Assembly: GCA_031655335.1 (NCBI GenBank)
Contig: CP134226.1
Coordinates: forward strand, 2,312,001 to 2,376,000
Reading direction: 5' to 3'
Length of the DNA stretch: 64,000 bases
DNA from: Thalassospiraceae bacterium LMO-SO8
Lineage (GTDB): Bacteria; Pseudomonadota; Alphaproteobacteria; Rhodospirillales; Casp-alpha2
Shown here: positions 53,901-56,615 of the stretch, piece after piece
Position numbering within the stretch: position 1 is the stretch's first letter
Layout: every line of letters starts with the position of its first letter
Notes under the pieces: model-generated
The model's input: only the letters and a program-made list of their open reading frames with translations
The model's database searches: none
Told to the model about the DNA's origin: nothing
Program-made: the position numbers and the translations under genes

Positions 53901-56298
53901 CCGCGGCGGCGGCGGTTTCGGCCTCGGCCTTCTCCGTGTTGGCGGCGGTCTGGGCGGTGGCTGTCGCCGCCTGCTTGGCGGTCAGGTCGGCGGCCGCGCT
54001 GCCGTCCTTGTAGCCCTCCGCCGCCTCCTGCAACCGCAGCGAGGCGTCGATGCCAGATTGCGAGGATTCGGAATTGCTGGCGGCTGTAGAGGCCCCACTC
54101 TTTGCGCCCTGATAGGCCCCGGAAACCGCCGGGTCGATGTTGGCGGCCTGCTCCTGCTCATAGGATAGGAAGGCGTTCTCGGCGTTCTCGCGGAATTGAT
54201 CGACCAGGGCGGCCTGCGCCTTGGCTTCGGCGCTGGCGTCCAGCAGTTCCTGCCCGGTCCTGGATTCCAGGGTCAGCGCGGCCGCGGCCACGGAAAGCTC
54301 GGTCGCCTGGGCGGCCTGAACCGCGTACCCAACGATGTCGAGCAGCGCCTGCGGCACGCCGGGAACAGCGGCGATCGCCGCCTGCAGATCGTCGATCAGC
54401 TGGGTCGCCTGGGCCACGGTGGCCGCGATGGTGCTGGCGTCCACGGCGTCGTCGATGAAGGCGGCGGCGGTGTCGAGGGCCTGGGTCAGGTTGCCGTTGA
54501 TCTTGTAGTGCGCCAGCGCCGCATTGGCCGCGTCCTCGGCGGCGTTGACCGCCTGGGTGATGGTGGTCGCCAGCGTGTTCGCGGCCGACAAAAGGTTCGC
54601 GCCCGGCGTACCATCCAGACCGGCGGCGGCGCGCAAGGCGGCGACTATCGTGGGATCGACCGGGCCGCCGGTGCCCGCCGTGACCAGGGCGGCCTGCGCC
54701 GCCTGGATCAGGGTGATGATGGTTTCCGAAAGGGCCTGCGCCGCGTTCAAGGCGCCCAGCGGGCTGGTTACGACACTGATCAACGAGCCGCTGACGGCGT
54801 TGGTCTGGGCCTCGCTCAGTCCGGCCTGGGCGGCCAGGGTGGGAAAGCCGGTGGAGAAACTGGTGACGGCGTTGGCGGCCGTGAATTCCGCCGCCGAGGC
54901 GATGTTCGATGCCGAGATAAGCTGCGTCAGAGCCTGGTTGATGGCGGTGAAGGTCGCGGTATCGAAAACGGCCTGCTGCAGAACGTCGGGCGGCAGCAGG
55001 TTGCGGATCGCGGCGCCGATGCCCGGTTGTTGCAGAAGGGCGAATATCTGGTCGGGCGAGCCGCCGCCGAGAAGGGAGCCCTGCGCCTGGGCCAGCGCCA
55101 ATTTCACCTGGCTAAGGGTGGTGCCGGTCACCGGGTCAAGGACGAATGCGCCGGCGCCGAACTGCTGTTGCAGGGTCTCGAACACCCCTTCGAGCGTTAC
55201 CTTGGCGTTTTGAAGCTGGATATTGAACTTGATGGCGTCGACGGCGCCCTGGGCGATCGCCTGTTCCAGTTTCTGCAACTTTTCGGCGGCTTCCTCGCCT
55301 TGCTGCGAATTGTTGTCCTGGGGCGTGCCGGACTGTCCGGGGACGGCGTTGTCGCCGGAACTGCCGGGCGGCTGGGGCAGGGAGCGCAGAACATCGGCGT
55401 AACGGGCCTGGATTTCCGCCGCCGAGATGACGATGGGCGGCGGCGGCGCAACGTTGAAGGAAGCGATGGAGACCGTGGCGCCGACCTGGTTGAGGACGAC
55501 CGTCCCGGCGTTGTTGGAGATCACCACTTCGCCGACGAACTGGCCTTCGGGCAGGATCGTGAAGTTGCTTTGCTCGCCCTCGGGCGCGGCCTTGCCGGCC
55601 AGCGCCGTGCCGCGGATCCCGATGGTCGCCGTCGGCGTGTTGATGAGCATGTTGTCCGGGCCGGTCTTGGCGATCTGGCCCGAGATGAAGGAGAAAGCCC
55701 CCTGGACGATCGAGGCCCCGAAGGTGCCGGACTGGGCCTGCGGATCGTAGACCATCTCGTCCAGAACCATGCGGCCGTTGTCGGCGAGGGAGAAGGTCGA
55801 TTCGTCGGCGAACTCCATGCCGACGGCGCCCAGCGGGCCGGTTTCGATGACGTCGCCCTGATAGACCGGGTCGCCGACCTTGAGGACGGCCTTGGTGCCG
55901 TCCGCGTGAGTCGCCTCGACCTTGCCCGAGACGGTGACGATCTTGCCGATCGGCTCGGCCGCACCCGCGGGGCCCGCCTGGGCTTCGACGCCGGGAGCGG
56001 CGGGACCGGCCAGTTTGACCGCAAGGGGGCCGTTGATGACGGCCCCGTCGGGGGTCACCAGATCCGGGGGATCGGCGAACTTGAAGAAGCTTTTGATGAG
56101 AACCTTGGAGCCGTCCTTGCCGACCAGCAGCAAATCCGGCCCCTGGCGCACGAACTGGGCCTGGAGAATCCAGCCGCCGTCAGGCACGTGAACCTGTTCG
56201 GCCCCCGCCGCATCGAGGACGAACGAATTGGCGCCGCTCCAATCCTGCGGGTCTGCGCCTTTATCGCCCGTGCCGGGAACAAACTGGTTTGTGGCCAC
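30139..56298 (-). CDS. Giant 8,719-residue FecR/LamG/VCBS/RTX surface protein, presumed type I-secreted adhesin
   Basis: One uninterrupted 26-kb reading frame. Domain order by approximate residue: 1-115 N-terminal segment with QAQFVRQGPDLLLVGKDGSK; 116-276 FecR-like (TPTATIGIRGTALAG); 510-3570 alanine-rich presumed helices with interspersed beta modules; 3580-4260 Tandem-95/VCBS domains; 4260-5055 beta-helix stretch beginning GDWFDAANWTSGIPD; 5055-7640 ten LamG domains with VCBS domains between; 7700-8719 RTX nonapeptides (GGSGDDILLGNNGADTLIGG) and type I secretion signal. The start is a GTG at 56298 with an in-frame TAA just two codons upstream, so no longer N-terminus is possible; AAGGGG directly before it is close to be a ribosome-binding site. 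Genes for the whole exporter flank it on the same strand. Probable role is attachment or cell aggregation; the ligand is unknown. Confidence 0.93.
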   Translation of the reverse strand: MATNQFVPGTGDKGADPQDWSGANSFVLDAAGAEQVHVPDGGWILQAQFVRQGPDLLLVGKDGSKVLIKSFFKFADPPDLVTPDGAVINGPLAVKLAGPAAPGVEAQAGPAGAAEPIGKIVTVSGKVEATHADGTKAVLKVGDPVYQGDVIETGPLGAVGMEFADESTFSLADNGRMVLDEMVYDPQAQSGTFGASIVQGAFSFISGQIAKTGPDNMLINTPTATIGIRGTALAGKAAPEGEQSNFTILPEGQFVGEVVISNNAGTVVLNQVGATVSIASFNVAPPPPIVISAAEIQARYADVLRSLPQPPGSSGDNAVPGQSGTPQDNNSQQGEEAAEKLQKLEQAIAQGAVDAIKFNIQLQNAKVTLEGVFETLQQQFGAGAFVLDPVTGTTLSQVKLALAQAQGSLLGGGSPDQIFALLQQPGIGAAIRNLLPPDVLQQAVFDTATFTAINQALTQLISASNIASAAEFTAANAVTSFSTGFPTLAAQAGLSEAQTNAVSGSLISVVTSPLGALNAAQALSETIITLIQAAQAALVTAGTGGPVDPTIVAALRAAAGLDGTPGANLLSAANTLATTITQAVNAAEDAANAALAHYKINGNLTQALDTAAAFIDDAVDASTIAATVAQATQLIDDLQAAIAAVPGVPQALLDIVGYAVQAAQATELSVAAAALTLESRTGQELLDASAEAKAQAALVDQFRENAENAFLSYEQEQAANIDPAVSGAYQGAKSGASTAASNSESSQSGIDASLRLQEAAEGYKDGSAAADLTAKQAATATAQTAANTEKAEAETAAAAVQTARADLLIKLISEAVDRATANAYEDAAKSAEAIQKGASDGDKGDVAVGDVDANGAAPLTYQVNADLISLAVGQSTTDTFKVAVPNNSGGFDLQTITVTITNVDGTLTVSDQVTITTGAGANQTTVTGSLSALRAEGSQQAVDVARDALISDDDLVGLTGTDLLIAQQNQANAQATLDAQVDLFEIFQDAAQTAQAQSRGAGDGDKGEVTFDADGNLVYTPDADSYADLENGQSATDTFQIAVKNADTYDLYDVTVTVTRTGGVLEVVNSVTITAPDDTTDTLDLDALDDVTTGNIGYINGADQVADASGALADAARTNVESLLSAAQTALTESLAAINSLAEAQSAEADAEGFLAIGQTAAEGQAQSALDTSIIRLTNLADALTDLATQTAAAAAEAQSHTIAAPGHKEPANAAALDAFEALLNAAVELAGFDVADFLAGDTNLNTRTEILDFGTGATNDPAARAAIAAAEAEVRDALVTSLSDFIDTRLAAVTAAKDLSYASQSDAAIAARDAAFASAQKLAAQASQSLDLAKAKSVEASATADYIDFINPEPDNPEQALIAFQGLVTATAGAAPESIVLTGNLPNLGLTVTVNTVNVGGGNADNAIVAVETTAATASTAEVTTITLSGTPEVGDTFTINISATLSDSTYYEGEVTVTVTAAENTLEAIRDALAEAINFEPTLGGVQGQAEAAIDEANAATAESAAAAAAAEAAAAAKTAADLAAYNSALSFADAADANAATAQAQAAIAAAQETLAQQAAAQAAAAEAANDAAAALTASQAAQAAATAAATAQAAAAAAKTSAGQNAALAIQVAAGAGAVTVNGTSTNASTQADRAAQAAATAAAAAGAALQDSDNAAAFAVEARDSYLLQDAEDRAAELAETAAAEALAAAEAAAEAAQEQADAAAAQRAAERAQATEEATRFKEQAEAFETDDDPATLDAAQATATAKALAASNVPGSAELAAEAAEAARNAANQAQTAADAAQDAARGKGPDAQAQADLAQAAATRAAQDAGEAEAAAVVAANADAAVTAWTSGDASGDRATAALAARDAAAAAARASAAAETANATAEQATADAVAPNVALAAAEATVTSRTNSLAQVRAERDEADDGDDNVDSAIELVWDNAVAQAEQALSDAEDALAQAQAAADAANENVTIAQANADAASQAAAEAASQAAQAASQASFAAAFEINAQGAAQTRVDNFLDSLADEIAEALASAKAQATTASQQAVLATTAAASATPDSDAAQAAAAAAAEAAQAALDALLQAAEDLDLPISAETAQAVIDAIDTAADAAAALDDLDDGVLTTDNLSTIQDAADATQLAAVAAIKAAAASALQAVAAANAALLVAQKQAAVAAADEAGLNAARIEAAEAALDQAQADAQAAADQAAADSAEATSAQAAAQTRVSDIQAIATAAASARTAATTAEQAATDASASLSQAQTALTAARSAADDAQADFTASAAAQTIDPAAYQAVKQANDRAQAALRDALDAVADAQAAYASASDAATAADAAADLAEVYRDGGTHPNTGATIVGVNLAAAQAALTTATNAAAAAQTAANTAAAEAVEAAGRTAVSAELSDIQAAADLALADAAAADAAATTAETQAGLATAALAGIPRAAAARSAAQAAADEAQAAVATAEGVAQTDTVTLDGTIEDGDVYRVTIDGDVVAVTVGTDTAAASTGITIADVRDALVAKINTPANGATDSVAASAGNGDGAITLTAAMPGIGFTATASATNNGANDDQSATASTVTGNLGGATQVAQLDTVTLQGTVQAGDTYTVTVNGTPVTVTIPEGGAISTLTQVRDALITLINDSAAGAAVTASPGDTGETLAITADVAGVAFTATATATDGGGTQDNAAQAVTTTANLRGADDLAAQAATDAETAATTAQSEAAKADAAAKTAAASIAAKGANDDAVTAAGDAATQAATAKQAAADAALHARTAKAVGDAVSEVLSRVSLDNDDFLDAIEAQLETTQVTRVTLSGAVETGDTFFITVGTTQAFFTVDGQTTPTEVRDAFIQKLINENTFDGLVTVSQGATPDSIRLTGATPGTAFTTTASATNTADGTNDQAARVQRQVNADQVTQQDTITVDGATVVADGDSFSITVAGTSVTVSTANGLISIGDDAGAVRDALVTAIQNAGIAGVTVAAGGTGALVLTATQAGAAGAFLTSIPNDSDDTLSLDAISNGSVADRAAQNAADASDAAQSALAAANAAGTTAGNALTAAQAAVAQEGAGSVAQAFLTNTQSQVTATNSSVASAVRDAAAAAQSAASAQAQADLAGTDGDAIADLITAANTAAIRAADEDADTAAEAAEAAFSQATASSTAALTKAEDAITDAAEMLQLATSFDQVTLTGTPAADNVFTLTIDPTPGNAGNGDAVTVEVTAQDGDTIDDIRDALVDTVNSHAGLQGVAQASATSGSGGFVVAATTSGSSIGVTVTENGDATGAESASTQILNALAAANAAKTTIEGLLADGIQSGDGNTTATALDNAVTALDAAIAATRQTVSVTIGGTVEAGDTLTVVFDTDNDGTADVTKFITVGANPTLASVRDALVAEIGTTGGMTASAAQQDGELLLISDNPNASFIRVTVSAVNQDGVAGEAPTISAARTGAEAALRALKNGLEQASDIAETIEAAVNTAGTAAGTARAAADGLVPAFDANGALTAESAATIVATANTLGSLSPALDPSVPADVVAAAQLLAEIAEGYVPDALSGAATANAQATIAQQAAFQAASGLAQFEQAILKARNEAELRIQQEARDSAPVAGDDVIGDGDAANGGPVSGDDEVLEDQAVTFDVLGNDKRADGGDLTNATIAAVGQPAHGKVAIVAEQDELIVSPGFSDGDTVTLTVNGTSVTFTLDADISVDANMALFATQINGNAAMSGIVTATAVGSRGGLTLTSAVPGTPIASSAATSTVNFSADVSNTVPNGRITYTPDANYSGADTFTYTVSNGANPPSFDTATVTIDITATNDNPDAKNDFVTTADDSTAISKTAAAGLLANDTDIDTGDSLTVIKVNGSTVGVAQNVNFTLPNGDPVVAQVTINADGSYTVNPNGQFEALAAGQSATGTLTYTVSDGHAGTDDQTITLDTPTPNATGVNQVSTYTVGGTVERGDVFEITVNGTRISHTVTDETTANAVRDAIVAKLNANGVIAGKVTASAGGGGEVVITANLAGQAFTTSAQAINAGTDVATLTVTITGSNDAPTADAGTASGDEDTTITGTLTASDPDLGDTLTFAVAGGGQAANGTVTVQSNGNFSYVPNAEFSGTDSFTFRVTDAAGISSTATVTITVNNVNDDPVITAGGDPAPTFEEGGTAVIVDASITITDVDTANFDTGSLRAAVTGNLNAGDSLLVQETGGITLSGSDVLFNGVVIGAIDGTNDGSAGDLLIALDSDATPAAVQALARAIAFENDTATPATVDRTVTFTVDTGDGGTTTQDATVQVVLESGLTRSDHDQLNGSGDWFDAANWTSGIPDATTIAVINAGEAGATFFDTSGPAESVATLLVKSALELRAGVLDVAGIADVDTSGTLTLTGGSLDGAGTLAVRGVAILEDGSTLEIAQTILNADNAQGYGATLEIHGTGNTVNGAVSIESDGAYDGALLIGSAAGGNTGVTFTAGLTNGGIILLDTSDVSPVDTTLTVTGGVLANSGVINIVDGAGGGGNRTIDADIDNSGGEITVSAPAMIENTGHVFDTATGTITVNGTNTLTINGGTTIIGSGTELTDNVAGQIEFTGAAILALESDTGIVATDPKILFGGQSDAVTVTTVDAGPYVFEIAAGATLTLSGGDVFDTTVDLEIGGKFEIEGTGNAVNGGLYIQSSSELAVNGSDAGGDAALTIAQGFVNDGTISLDNVGPAAHDATLIVAAGTITNFGSIVFGDLSMVGGARVLGASVDNAGGSILVNIDATMANTGHVLDTANGTIDVGANTLTIDGGETTIGGGTILLGSGTLDFAGTAALTLDSSFTLSGSGPGLTFSGATTIGGIVGEGAPTFYIDDGQTLTLDGDTVADTVNLSVNGILNIEGTGTVIAAATNIHSPNGVFNVAPGATVTITAPGYLDSDGGIINVGTGATLILDGANIGNTGIITGEGTIQLANGAEITGDGIIDVAGIDNIGTLNITGGEVVFDSGTSLDIDIGGGGSDVLHLDTMDLTAAGDIINLNFAPGFDPIVDGNSFQILTYSGHTAEIGGDGGVLEAGIDNIFDTIQHNLGPEYTVTIDYGSTAATVTVNRNPEIAVVTNGQGMQFDGGGDYIRIPNDPAIANATSITVEAVVTLAGPPAGVTRIAENFDGDYKGWSFTTYTDGTLIVEVGNGGGSGQLSTFSTGPGVLLPDVPAHVAFTYDASGEIAIYVNGVAVDGTPGGVDPVGNLGGTTAGVAIGHPTFPLKGTLDEFRIYDEARTPLQVADDAGGGTSGTQPLVHYDFADGTADNKGSLLDAADGILGDGLSGPALAFDGVDDTMQAASAAFAVGSSAYTIEVVFSTTAGGGDQNLISLGNGPIAGAGVNVNINNGIIGGGLSGVGGLSYATPLNDGQPHHMALTFDGTNFYELFIDGTSVSSFTNPGSTLENITEGLLTIGQLGDGQRYFNGEVSDVRFYTDVRNTTEISADAAGQVDLGDTALAAYYEPDPTNITGGALINLADPGNGDAVLGNDVQTSQGMRFDGIDDKLVAADPALALGTGSYTIETIISTTSSTQSIIMSLGDTWTTGAGLNINLLANGTIDAGVAYVGTVSATPVVNDGTPHHLAITYDSGTTTYEMFLDGISVGTFVNGTANLTPGVLTLGSGIDGASPFNGLLDDVRVYNDVRTDAEIAADAVGTLDAGALADGNLLVAYDFEAGNISPDGTVSNLGSLSSSTADASAGIPVQPALDFDGTDDFVQADTTGINFTGAFSVEFTIETTDTAAFLAGVGNSLSTNQLMFLNIGDNPLSGGIRAALVSGAYIDSTVAVNDGQPHHIAYTHDGAGNYKLYIDGALNGSISGAVPALTNSDLFIGQRYLGDVQLDGVIGDFRIYSDARTAIEVAADALGQTSGDNLQIHYDMDPSNISGSTLTNLGALVGGDATLGAASAAPTPATITNTATPVAEDMTGLADGTAPVLTITVDPAAPSAVPLVGQALSFDGTVAVNVPDTTSVNVNAAGLTTGLVITNATVDGTDDTIRDFNNTPGVFSGVQVGDVLTLSGFSNASNNVTGTVTAVAADGSSISFADGTLGANNGLATVGTIDKPSSSPLATGDGAFTYEAWFNTDSTLNPQSIITVGDPAEAIVQIRVVNDGRIQVLTPDTNTAAVDQPLGVVDGLWHHVALVYDGAGNLKLFLDGSSAATAATTISGINTGSVTIGGYTPGNQPFEGEIFDVRAYNVARSAQEIHGDMNTLPDGTDPTLTGAWHLDDVLNGTTDQFRDVTGNGATGTFTGGTPAFADNNLFTMAEESTLHGQIIGTDLDNAAEAFTYGVTAQGANGTVTVDSNGAWAYTPDADFFGTDTFELKVIDSLGAVSTKQITVSVLNVNDAPAVNTVSAAAVFTEDGAAVLVDPAIQIADGDSADFDGGTLTVDVSAGYAPGDTLAFDGTVTLSAGMTNGSLVSLDGGITTIGTINIDGTGGTLTVDLTDSATPALIEQLARTVTFENTSIEPGTTPRTVSFTLSDGDGGTSLAVDQTVTITPVNDAPEILGAVQAGNALQFDGVDDVVATPLTTLGTEFTFETWFQTSANPANGTWKPILSKQATAGDNFSATFDLQIDNLGKLGFFMGNGSAYGVDLQTATPLAADTWYHAAVSVDSVGNTVLYLNGTEVAAGTFSGSVQVNANPIEIGHYDNGVDQFFDGKIDDVRIWNSARTAQEIADNYQSADIFDMSQSLVAHYSFDQVLPDGTIPDQTGNGNHIALPTRQGLDLAGDTQIVESLGPGAVNGPLTIEYNINFNTLGAQQNIVEVADSGGARLVSYVNASNQLEMFFGPVSPSSHNTGFTVQTGVDYHIALTWDGTNARLLVDGVDVGGTAVSGLVFSGVATTTLTVGSDTGIATNFRTDAVIGDLRVWDTARTPAEISADKDALLDPGQNPDMIANFVLHGADGTTPGTVTDAVTAATPTVTDLGQTGNTATFVDATATAPAVVETTPTDTPALIVDVYEDLTVTEDTPLTARLAAKDAEGDGLTFTLDADAGNGTIALSPDGTFTYTPDAEFSGYDSFTVTVDDGNGGTDTRTISIDVQPVNDTPVILGARANVRAVQFDGINDFVQVVTPGDLLPDLAGDPFTVEAWIKVPSGTGGIPILSIGTTGAGLGVELGIDGAGYLTGAAATGTDLVNDGAWHHVAVTYDGTDVQLFVDGAASGAPAAAALDLTSGDLTLGRSLDGASFFKGAADDIRIWSDVRTAAEIADNYQRADLADETGLEARYTLDNPESDDIDLDPGLIDVSGNGHALSSGGPPSDRFGDYLVLDGSNDLVSFDQINAVNGTGLITVEAWVRPDNLIGNQSIAYVGHFINDQGLGLRLADNGLGFQVNNTQLNVTGAAGLLTAGEWAHVAVTYNSTNGDVEFFVDGVGQGLITGNTPVAIPSATTLGLGTVAGDGGTASSNPFGGGMAQVRIYDSIRSETEIQESMGQSYFDGTPPSSLVNDLPLDGILDNGIHQGNAELPLGTLENGATFADNTPTLLGPGVLSGAVSFNGVEGVPGDDAISFGQHPNFEITGSITLEAWINPTAINSLWDGIVGNLRDTTPTEHSGYGLHLSTGNVVRFAFVVNDVIQIVDTDINAIQLNEWSHVAATYDGTTARVFVNGEEVASRPVTGMIEYDPANDLRIGAMVDSNENHYFNGEIADVRIWDVARTEWEIEDGAEHSVPQDSTGLILSAPLNGGIDGVSVVSVTDLAGGLVGAASGTLVYTATGPAIFGGIDAPISAQEDTLLRGQIAATDVDGDTLTFSLTAPAANGTVTVNPDGTFEYSPYTDYSGTDSFTVTVSDGFGGTDTRTITLDIAPVTDVIIGTNGDDTLYGTDGDDIIDGLAGKNVLIGGGGNDYLTGGTRGNAGTDRNIASYADATGGISVAGDTVTGDASVGIDTLGSIDQINGTAYDDEFDMTGWDNGQFTVFGGSIIGENNAIRGGGGDDTIIGNTKTRVDYGDAFGGVTVTLDDAVTFGGGVTGFGRLTSNSGNLTGQSDGTGLDKFMGGVNEIAGSDYDDVLTGNDDNNVLIGRGGNDTLDGGGGMDRADYRNDVGGITVTYTASGNTFDATVIDGLAATDTLISIEQVRGSQFDDVFNGNDANNRFRGEGGADIFNIGDDPGFGGSANGGNDRIEYTLGTYESNQFDGVDTINGFGTGNDVISFGGLDGLELMTVNYGFDTTLQTTIDNIIFDDGVQDRVVFFTDFTDGWIYVKGRGTGTTSYDGTLIKLQGVTAPLAAGDVIGAGGAALIATTGGTDTIVASAVQETHIGGAGSNYFVFTATADSPDGTPDAIADFNADNASPDRDFIVLEGIVADGDDFQYEGFGDGLLSSFVSNLVKSALGTNNILGIDVDYNGVLDLGADIEIDLTGITGTLDIDDFIIITTTDSPDSDDAYVGRTGNDWILASTTSTFATDIASAAVTTGDTITFGAGGPGIDTLIIRDPLELLGAEWSGSDLMFFYEDMGSGYVHKTTVVDHATNPLDYIEFEFDEDTPGLERFAVATGPDASAATENTMIVGNGGPQTMIGGSGDDILLGNNGADTLIGGDGDDLLVGGVGVDHYDGGNGIDTISFFDGTQSVVIDMGAGTIGNDGHGGSENPVNFINIENVEGSHFNDDITGDDFSNFLMGNDGDDLIAGGGGADILEGGEGMDVFIYGAAADSGLGSLLRDVILDFNAGGQDQIDISGFNQGMFMFLGDETNDFVGYGDTSARFNNQTKILEIDSDGDAQADMEIELQNVDGGDLDSTDFMVSGGQVA
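33370..41130 (-). repeat. Array of ten LamG (concanavalin-like) domains with VCBS domains between
   Basis: Each unit shows FDGxDDxV at the start, W/Y-HHVAxTYDG in the middle, a VDG or LNG turn, then FNGxIxDVRIY and ARTxxEIAxD at the end. Approximate DNA positions: 41.1-40.6, 40.5-40.0, 39.9-39.4, 39.3-38.8, 38.5-37.7 (interrupted), 36.8-36.3, 36.2-35.7, 35.2-34.7, 34.6-34.1 and 33.9-33.4 kb. VCBS-like domains at about 37.6-36.85 and 35.5-35.2 kb. LamG domains often bind carbohydrates, with calcium; ligand here unknown. Confidence 0.85.
41140..43515 (-). other. Beta-helix (autotransporter passenger-like) region of the giant protein
   Basis: About 790 residues. It opens with GSGDWFDAANWTSGIPDATT, the type of sequence seen at the start of autotransporter-type passenger repeats. 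It continues with short irregular strands rich in Gly, Thr, Asn and Ile, with recurring LTLTGG, NTGHVFDTATGTI/NTGHVLDTANGTI and LEIHGTGNTVNG/FEIEGTGNAVNG pairs, indicating internal duplication. Confidence 0.65.
43515..45560 (-). repeat. Tandem-95/VCBS-like domains of the giant protein
   Basis: Three to four cadherin-like domains with the familiar ends ITYTPDANYSGADTFTYTVS, SYTVNPNGQFEALAAGQSA, FSYVPNAEFSGTDSFTFRVT and linkers of the NDNPDAKND, GSNDAPTAD and VNDDPVI type. Two of them contain a beta module inserted inside the domain (45,085-45,370 and 44,280-44,560). Confidence 0.8.
44280..52045 (-). repeat. Recurring beta module, eight full and two half copies
   Basis: A module of about 95-110 residues with the pattern TVTLxGTVxAGDTYTVTVNG, then VRDALVxxIN, then LxLTAxxPGxxFTxTASATN. 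Full copies at about 48,595-48,945, 48,265-48,590, 47,630-47,948, 47,300-47,620, 46,500-46,820, 46,040-46,350, 45,085-45,370 and 44,280-44,560. Around 51,840-52,200 there is a C-terminal half and an N-terminal half side by side. No family name is assigned. Boundaries are by eye. Confidence 0.7.
45600..54760 (-). repeat. Alanine-rich segment of the giant protein (about 3,000 residues)
   Basis: Low-complexity region of Ala with Gln, Glu, Asp, Thr and few large residues (for example AAQAAAAEAANDAAAALTAS), predicted to be long helices. It alternates with beta modules listed separately and with two VCBS-like modules at about 53.1-53.8 kb (GDKGDVAVGDVDANG, GDKGEVTFDADGNLVYTP). Strict heptads of large hydrophobics are not obvious, so an Ala-based packing rather than a classic coiled coil is likely. 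Confidence 0.8.
51759..51782. repeat. (CGG)8 trinucleotide run inside the Ala-rich segment
   Basis: Eight perfect CGG units on the plus strand, encoding a poly-Ala run on the coding strand. Slippage in steps of three would change length without breaking the frame. Confidence 0.85.
55470..55960 (-). other. FecR-like domain of the giant protein
   Basis: About residues 113-276. GKIVTVSGKVEATHADGT, GDPVYQGDVIETGP, MEFADESTFSLADNGRMVLD, then INTPTATIGIRGTALAG and a closing EVVISNNAGTVVLNQVG are the standard elements of the FecR domain found in large agglutinins of Azospirillum-like bacteria. In these proteins it lies near the N-terminus, which stays at the cell envelope. Confidence 0.85.
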
Positions 56299-56615
56299 CC
56301 CTTACGTGCTCGCTCTTCTGTGCGCACGACAACGCCCACCGGCCGCCGCCGAAGCAAACCCTCCTGATTCCCTTGGATTGAGCACTGACTGCATGACCCG
56401 CCGGTGCGCGATCTTGGTGTCTCGTTCGCCGGGCCCCAGGACTTTAGGCATACAACCTTACACCAACGTGAACGACCCGCCCACGCCGATACTGTATAGT
56501 ATGTATAAAATTATCTTAAAATCGATGGAAAAAATGTGACCGTTGACCGCACGGCGGATAAATCGGCGTGAATCCGATATGGCTGAGAAAACGGCGATAA
56601 ACGGGGGGTTGAAGG
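56299..56615. other. 317-bp intergenic region between TolC gene and giant gene, with inverted repeat
   Basis: No gene is supported. Reading toward the giant gene there is an AT-rich block (about 56,488-56,540), then about 190 bp of normal GC leader to the GTG start. The AT-rich block holds the inverted repeat ATACT-GTAT-AGTAT (56489-56502) and TATAC-type repeats that could give a -10 box and operator for the giant gene. If so, the transcript has a long 5' leader. Confidence 0.45.

Noticed and set aside
45600-54760. Antifreeze or ice-binding function for the Ala-rich segment
   Set aside because: The similarity is only in alanine content; regular 11-residue Thr spacing of type I antifreeze proteins is not seen.
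30139-56298. Giant gene as several fused or frameshifted genes or a polyketide/peptide synthetase
   Set aside because: The frame is continuous, no carrier, adenylation or ketosynthase motifs occur, and domain order fits a secreted adhesin.
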